A DNA stretch of 64,000 nucleotides from Bradyrhizobium iriomotense (GTDB lineage: Bacteria > Pseudomonadota > Alphaproteobacteria > Rhizobiales > Xanthobacteraceae), in assembly GCF_018130765.1 (NCBI RefSeq), contig NZ_JAFCJZ010000023.1, forward strand, positions 62,001 through 126,000, read 5' to 3'. The translations under genes and the position numbers were made by a program. Positions 60,395-64,000 of the stretch are shown here, piece by piece. How positions within the stretch are numbered: position 1 is the first letter of the stretch; every line of letters starts with the position of its first letter. The notes beneath the pieces were generated by a model. The model did no database searches. It was not told the origin of the DNA and was given only the letters and a program-made list of their open reading frames with translations.

Positions 60395-60419
60395 AACGTC
60401 TGATGCTGCGTTAGGTTCC
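60395..60419 (-). promoter_or_regulatory. EcfG-type general stress promoter of the FBP aldolase/phosphatase-PFK operon
   Basis: On the minus strand GGAAC (60419-60415), 16 bases, CGTT (60398-60395): exact sigma-EcfG consensus and spacing. The start site would be near 60388, about 80 bases before the ATG. Confidence 0.75.
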
Positions 60420-60497
60420 ACAGATGCTGCTTTGCTGGAAAAGCTCGGTCTCGTCGACGCGGCCCGTTGAGCGGAAAGATACGGGCGAGAGGCTGGT

Positions 60498-61052
60498 TTA
60501 GCGTCTTGCGGCCTCCGGCTGCGACGCGACCGACTGGACCGCGGCCGCGGGCGTCGCAACCGAGAGTCCATAGAGGCGCCAGTTACCGCCGACATTCTGA
60601 AACAGGAGATCGAAATCGATCTGCAACGGCCTGGTCGGGATGTTGCCGCTGAGCCGCAGCATGCCGCTGGCATCGACGGTTGGCGCCGCTGACAATCGCG
60701 GCGCGAGAAGCGCCGCACCAAACAGGTCGAACTTGCGCGCCCGCAGATCGGAGAACACGAGCGCGAGGTCGGCTGCACTGTTCCTGGCCTGGAATTCGGG
60801 TGCGGCGAGATCACGTAGCACCGAATAATTTCCGGAGCGATTGGCATCATTCAACGTCAGAAGCGCAGAGCGGATCAGATAGAGCGCTTGCTCGACGGCG
60901 ACCTGCGGCCCGCCCGGCTTTGTCGCGGCTGCGGCCGGCTGAACCGCCCAGCGATCCGCGAAGCCGGACGGCGATGGTTGCGTCTCCGCTCGCACGGACG
61001 CGCAAGCCGCGACGAAGAGAAAGCACGCGGCCAATCGTGAGGATACGATCAT
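60498..61052 (-). CDS. Small exported NTF2-like protein behind the trimeric autotransporter
   Basis: 184 aa starting 4 bases after the autotransporter stop. An export signal (residues 1-22; VAACAS could be a lipobox) is followed by a Pro/Ala-rich linker and a fold resembling the SnoaL/NTF2 type (ALLTLNDANRSGNYSVLRDLAAPEF, then FDLLFQNVGGNWRLYGLSV). No catalytic site is evident. The ATG at 61052 gives a normal signal peptide; the frame is open upstream. Inferred role: accessory protein for the adhesin. Confidence 0.78.
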   Translation of the reverse strand: MIVSSRLAACFLFVAACASVRAETQPSPSGFADRWAVQPAAAATKPGGPQVAVEQALYLIRSALLTLNDANRSGNYSVLRDLAAPEFQARNSAADLALVFSDLRARKFDLFGAALLAPRLSAAPTVDASGMLRLSGNIPTRPLQIDFDLLFQNVGGNWRLYGLSVATPAAAVQSVASQPEAARR

Positions 61053-61056
61053 GCGC

Positions 61057-62592
61057 TCACCAACCCATGCGCAGACCAACGCGTCCGCCGGCGACTTTCT
61101 CGTCCGGCCCGTAGCCGATACCGCCGTTGAACTGCATGTTCCCGTTGAGGCGCAGTGCCGCGTTGAACGCGAGGCCATTGGCCCGCTCGAAGGTCCCGTA
61201 GTTCATTGTCATGGCAAAGGTTTCGCTCGGCAGCAGCGTCGGTACGCCGGCCATGGCAAAGGCCATGGCAACGCCGCTGGTCGCCTTGCTGGTCCGGCTA
61301 TTGAGGTCGTCGAGGCGACCGTTGATGGTGGCGAGATCGGCCGTCGAGGCGATCCCGAGTGCGCCGAGGCTGGTGGTTGCAAGATTACCGGCGCCGTCGG
61401 ATGTCACGAGTTGCGTTGCGCCACTTTGCGCGGCCTTGCTTGCCGACGAGGTGATGCCGGCCATGGTGTAGGTGTTGCTGGCCGTGCCGAACGTCTGCTG
61501 ATTGGCGCGCGTCACCGTGGCGCCATCTCCGAAGGCGGCGGAGCCCGCGAAACCGGCACTGGTGTTGTTACCGACGGCTACGGCGTTGGCGCCGGCAACC
61601 GACACGGTGTTGCCGATCGCAATGCCGCCCGATCCGGTGACGGTCGCCGTGTTCGCCATCACCAGCGCATTGGGCGCATTGACGGCGTTGCCGGAGCCGA
61701 ACACGGAGGAGCCAGCGGCGCTCGCCGTGGCGGCCACGGCATTGTTGGAGCCGACCGTGTTGACGTTGTCGCCCCAGCCCGTCTGGTTGGTGCCGTTGAT
61801 CGTGTTGCTGCCGCCCAGCGCAAAGCTGCCGTTGCCGCGAACGATCTGCACGGTGCCGAACGCACCGCTATTGTCGCCGGAGATGGCGTTGCTCGCGCCG
61901 ACCGCGGTGCTGTTGGCGCCGTTCACACCGATATTGTAACCGACGGCCGTGCCGTTGGTGCCGGCAGCATAGACGTTCGCGTTTGCTCCTATCGCCAGCG
62001 CATTGTCGGCGTCCGCGCGGCTGGCATTGCCCGCGGCCGTGCTGCCGTTGCCACTGGCGACTGCCGCATAGCCAAGAGCCGTGCTGCCGTTACCGCCTGC
62101 GCCTGCCTGATAGCCAATTGCCGTGCCGGTGTAGCCGCTCGCAGAGCTCTGGTAACCAAATGCCGAACTTAAGCCGCCGGTGGCTGCGCTGGCGCTGCCA
62201 GCCGCTGTGCTAAAGAGGCCGCTTGCGGTGCTTCGATAGCCCAGCGCTGTGCTGAGGCCCGAGGCCCGACTGCCGGCGCCAAAGGCCGCGGCCTCGATAC
62301 CGGCAGAGCTCGAATCGCCGAATGCGGAGCCACCCGTGGTCGCGGATGAATTGCTGCCGCAAGCCACGCTTTCTATGGAGACCGCGCTCGCACCGGCCGC
62401 ACTGTTGCTGGCATTGACGCAAACGAACTGCGCCTGCGCCGACGACGCATCCAGCACGACCGCCAAGGGAGCAATCACCGCCGCCGCGCAAATCCCGAGC
62501 AAGGACTGCCAGCCCGCTCGGCGCGCCGCCCCCCTCTCGACGATCCGGTTCTCGACCGGCCTCAACGTAACCATCATCCCCTGCTCGCTCAT
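61057..62592 (-). CDS. YadA-like trimeric autotransporter adhesin
   Basis: 511 aa. A long basic leader with signal peptide (about 1-54, ending SSAQA) is followed by a YadA-type head of about 14-residue repeats (TALGYRSTASG, TAIGYQAGAGG, TALGYAAVASG) to about residue 370, a short coiled stalk (STADLATINGRLDDLNSRTS) and a C-terminal YadA anchor of about 75 residues ending GGRVGLRMGW, the outer-membrane barrel strand with terminal Trp. It should be a trimeric surface adhesin, short for the family. Divergent from the AraC gene by 164 bases. Confidence 0.9.
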   Translation of the reverse strand: MSEQGMMVTLRPVENRIVERGAARRAGWQSLLGICAAAVIAPLAVVLDASSAQAQFVCVNASNSAAGASAVSIESVACGSNSSATTGGSAFGDSSSAGIEAAAFGAGSRASGLSTALGYRSTASGLFSTAAGSASAATGGLSSAFGYQSSASGYTGTAIGYQAGAGGNGSTALGYAAVASGNGSTAAGNASRADADNALAIGANANVYAAGTNGTAVGYNIGVNGANSTAVGASNAISGDNSGAFGTVQIVRGNGSFALGGSNTINGTNQTGWGDNVNTVGSNNAVAATASAAGSSVFGSGNAVNAPNALVMANTATVTGSGGIAIGNTVSVAGANAVAVGNNTSAGFAGSAAFGDGATVTRANQQTFGTASNTYTMAGITSSASKAAQSGATQLVTSDGAGNLATTSLGALGIASTADLATINGRLDDLNSRTSKATSGVAMAFAMAGVPTLLPSETFAMTMNYGTFERANGLAFNAALRLNGNMQFNGGIGYGPDEKVAGGRVGLRMGW

Positions 62593-62756
62593 CGCCTACC
62601 TTCACGTCATTGCAAATTGCGCGGGCCGGCAAACACACAGGTCTGGCCCACGCGCAATAATATGAATATTCATGTCCGAAGACTGCGGTTCGACGGTGCG
62701 GAAACTTGCCTGATCGTCCCAATTTGCAGACCAACTGCCCGAGGGAGCGGCCCGGC

Positions 62757-63767
62757 ATGACCAAAATTCCGTATCTGCGCTTTGACAGCGCGGAATTGCC
62801 TGCCGGCGAGCGCCTCGACCGCTACCGCGCGATTCTCACGCATTATGAAGTGTCGCTCCCCGACGGCACCGACCACGATACGTTCGAGGTCCATGCCGAA
62901 GCGTGGCTGCTCGGCGGTCTGGTCGCCGCATCGACCCGGATGGGGCCGGTGCGCTTCACGCGCTCCGCCGCATTGGCAAAGGCCGATGGCCGCAACTCGT
63001 TCGCGCTGCTGCTGCTCCGTCGCGGCGCCTGGAGCGGCGAGGTCGAGGGTGAGCCGATCTCCGCCGGCCCCGGCCAGGTGCTGGTGCTGGATCTGACCCG
63101 CCCCTTCGATGGCATTGCGACGACGACCGACACCATCAGCCTGGATGTCGAGCGCGATCCCATCGTCAGCGCCGCGCCCGACGGGCTCGACCTGCACGGG
63201 CTGGTCCTTGACGGTGCAGCCGGCCGGGTGCTCGCCGATCAGATGGCGCTGTTGCGGAGAAGGCTTCCGGCGATGGACGAGACCGACGCGGCCGGGGCGG
63301 TGCAGACAACGCTCGGGCTGCTGCGCGGATGTTTTGGCGCGGCTACGCGGCGCGGCGAGCAAGGGCTTGCCCGGCGTGACATCGGCATCCTTCATCGCGC
63401 CAGCCGTTTCATCGACCAGAATTTGGGCGATCGCGACCTCTCGGTGGCGACCATCTGCCGCGAGATCGGCGTGTCGCGCTCGGTGCTCTACCGCGTCTTT
63501 GAGCCGCTCGCAGGCGTCGCGGATTACATCCGCGGGCGGCGGCTCGAGGCGATCCACGTACTGCTCGACGATGCGGACGAGGATCGCTGGAATGCAGAGA
63601 TCGCCGCCGAATTCGGCTTCGTGAGCCAGGCGCATTTCAGCCGCAGCTTCCGGCAACGCTTCGGCTACTCGCCACGCGCGGCGCGCGACGCCCGCCTGCA
63701 CGATCTTGCAGCCGTGGTCGAAGCCGGCCCCGAGTTGTTCCGTGAATGGATTGGCCGGCTCGGCTGA
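62757..63767 (+). CDS. AraC-family regulator
   Basis: 336 aa. The N-terminal domain (about 1-190) resembles the AraC-binding-like domain of the FeaR/NahR type, with GPRGQVLVLDLTRPF-like residues, and the C-terminal double HTH spans about 225-325 (LSVATICREIGVSRSVLYRVFEP, and FGFVSQAHFSRSFRQRFGYSPRAARDARL). The ATG at 62757 is chosen by family fit. It is divergent from the adhesin gene and a candidate for its regulator. Confidence 0.88.
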   Translation: MTKIPYLRFDSAELPAGERLDRYRAILTHYEVSLPDGTDHDTFEVHAEAWLLGGLVAASTRMGPVRFTRSAALAKADGRNSFALLLLRRGAWSGEVEGEPISAGPGQVLVLDLTRPFDGIATTTDTISLDVERDPIVSAAPDGLDLHGLVLDGAAGRVLADQMALLRRRLPAMDETDAAGAVQTTLGLLRGCFGAATRRGEQGLARRDIGILHRASRFIDQNLGDRDLSVATICREIGVSRSVLYRVFEPLAGVADYIRGRRLEAIHVLLDDADEDRWNAEIAAEFGFVSQAHFSRSFRQRFGYSPRAARDARLHDLAAVVEAGPELFREWIGRLG

Positions 63768-63797
63768 CGCGCCGGAGTGTGCAGAAGCAAATGGAAA

Positions 63798-63826
63798 CGG
63801 CCGGGCAACTCCTCGCCGCCCGGCCG
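63798..63826 (+). terminator. Hairpin after the AraC gene
   Basis: Perfect 9-bp stem CGGCCGGGC / GCCCGGCCG with an 11-base loop in the gap between convergent genes. No T-tract. Confidence 0.55.
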
Positions 63827-63845
63827 CAATCGATGTCTCGCTTCC

Positions 63846-64000
63846 CTACTCCGCCGGCGCGGCGTGCATCTCCGGATGCGCGGCGTAGTGCTCGGTGGTG
63901 CCGAGCTTGCTGGCCGCGAACAGGCCGGCAGCCATCACGGCATAGGCCAGCGCGACCGCCGGTGTGACGCCGAAGCCCCCTCCGATGCCGACGGCTTCGC
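63846..64000 (-). CDS. Membrane protein, C-terminal end only
   Basis: The last 50 codons of a minus-strand gene enter from the right edge: a hydrophobic segment (GGGFGVTPAVALAYAVMAAG) then a polar tail TTEHYAAHPEMHAAPAE. Too little to name a family. It converges on the AraC gene. Confidence 0.55.
   Translation of the reverse strand, partial: EAVGIGGGFGVTPAVALAYAVMAAGLFAASKLGTTEHYAAHPEMHAAPAE

Noticed and set aside
58273..60414. 713-codon plus-strand frame opposite PFK and the FBP aldolase/phosphatase
   Set aside because: Shadow of two conserved enzymes; no domain of its own.
61600..62330. Repetitive DNA as an independent repeat array
   Set aside because: Explained by the roughly 14-residue head repeats of the YadA-like adhesin.

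Overview
The window is GC-rich alphaproteobacterial DNA, most likely Bradyrhizobium. The strongest evidence is the left arm, fixI-fixH-fixG / fixP-fixQ-fixO-fixN, then fixL-fixJ-receiver-fixK2. FixL (heme His199, 504 aa) and FixK2 (232 aa, Cys183 when the ribosome-site-supported start is used) match the Bradyrhizobium proteins almost residue for residue. A partial fixI opens the window, and a partial unknown membrane protein closes it. I saw no rRNA, tRNA, CRISPR array, phage genes or intact insertion sequence.

Layout. 1-7.9 kb: cbb3 oxidase (fixNOQP), its assembly genes (fixGHI) and a CBS/universal-stress pair. 8-11.5 kb: the oxygen-sensing cascade FixL-FixJ-FixK2. 11.5-18.8 kb: an MFS carrier, a PRC-barrel protein, a glycogen-debranching enzyme, an ABC exporter and a GT4 glycosyltransferase. 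18.8-28 kb: an alkylsulfatase bracketed by inverted palindromic repeats, a TRAP transporter, a Tam-like methyltransferase, an atypical SDR and a SulP transporter. 28-44 kb: a patchier accessory stretch with two TolB/TPR signalling proteins, a BigR-type persulfide module, small secreted or hypothetical proteins, three copies of an 87-bp palindromic repeat, a frameshifted MaoC relic, a Gly/Tyr-rich secreted protein and a Ca2+/H+ antiporter. 44-48.4 kb: an isopropylmalate-dehydrogenase-like enzyme, a DHA2 exporter and a B12/radical-SAM protein. 48.7-57.9 kb: a molybdenum hydroxylase pair tightly followed by soxF-X-Y-Z-A and an ABC importer. 57.9-60.3 kb: PPi-dependent phosphofructokinase with an archaeal-type FBP aldolase/phosphatase. 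60.5-64 kb: a trimeric autotransporter with a small secreted partner, and a divergent AraC regulator.

How it fits together. Low oxygen is sensed by FixL, passed to FixJ and then FixK2. FixK boxes of the form TTGA-N6-TCAA stand before fixN and fixG, and also before four genes not usually listed with them: a SulP transporter, a quinone-oxidoreductase-like MDR, a Gly/Tyr-rich secreted protein and a Ca2+/H+ antiporter. The window therefore reads as a dispersed FixK regulon over about 41 kb. A second layer is the general stress response: exact GGAAC-N16-CGTT (EcfG-type) promoters precede the GT4 gene and the FBP aldolase/phosphatase-PFK pair. The most unusual gene sets are the Mo-hydroxylase/sox operon, which has no soxB or soxCD here and a SoxY with a non-canonical C-terminal arm, and the stress-promoter-driven FBP aldolase/phosphatase-PFK module.
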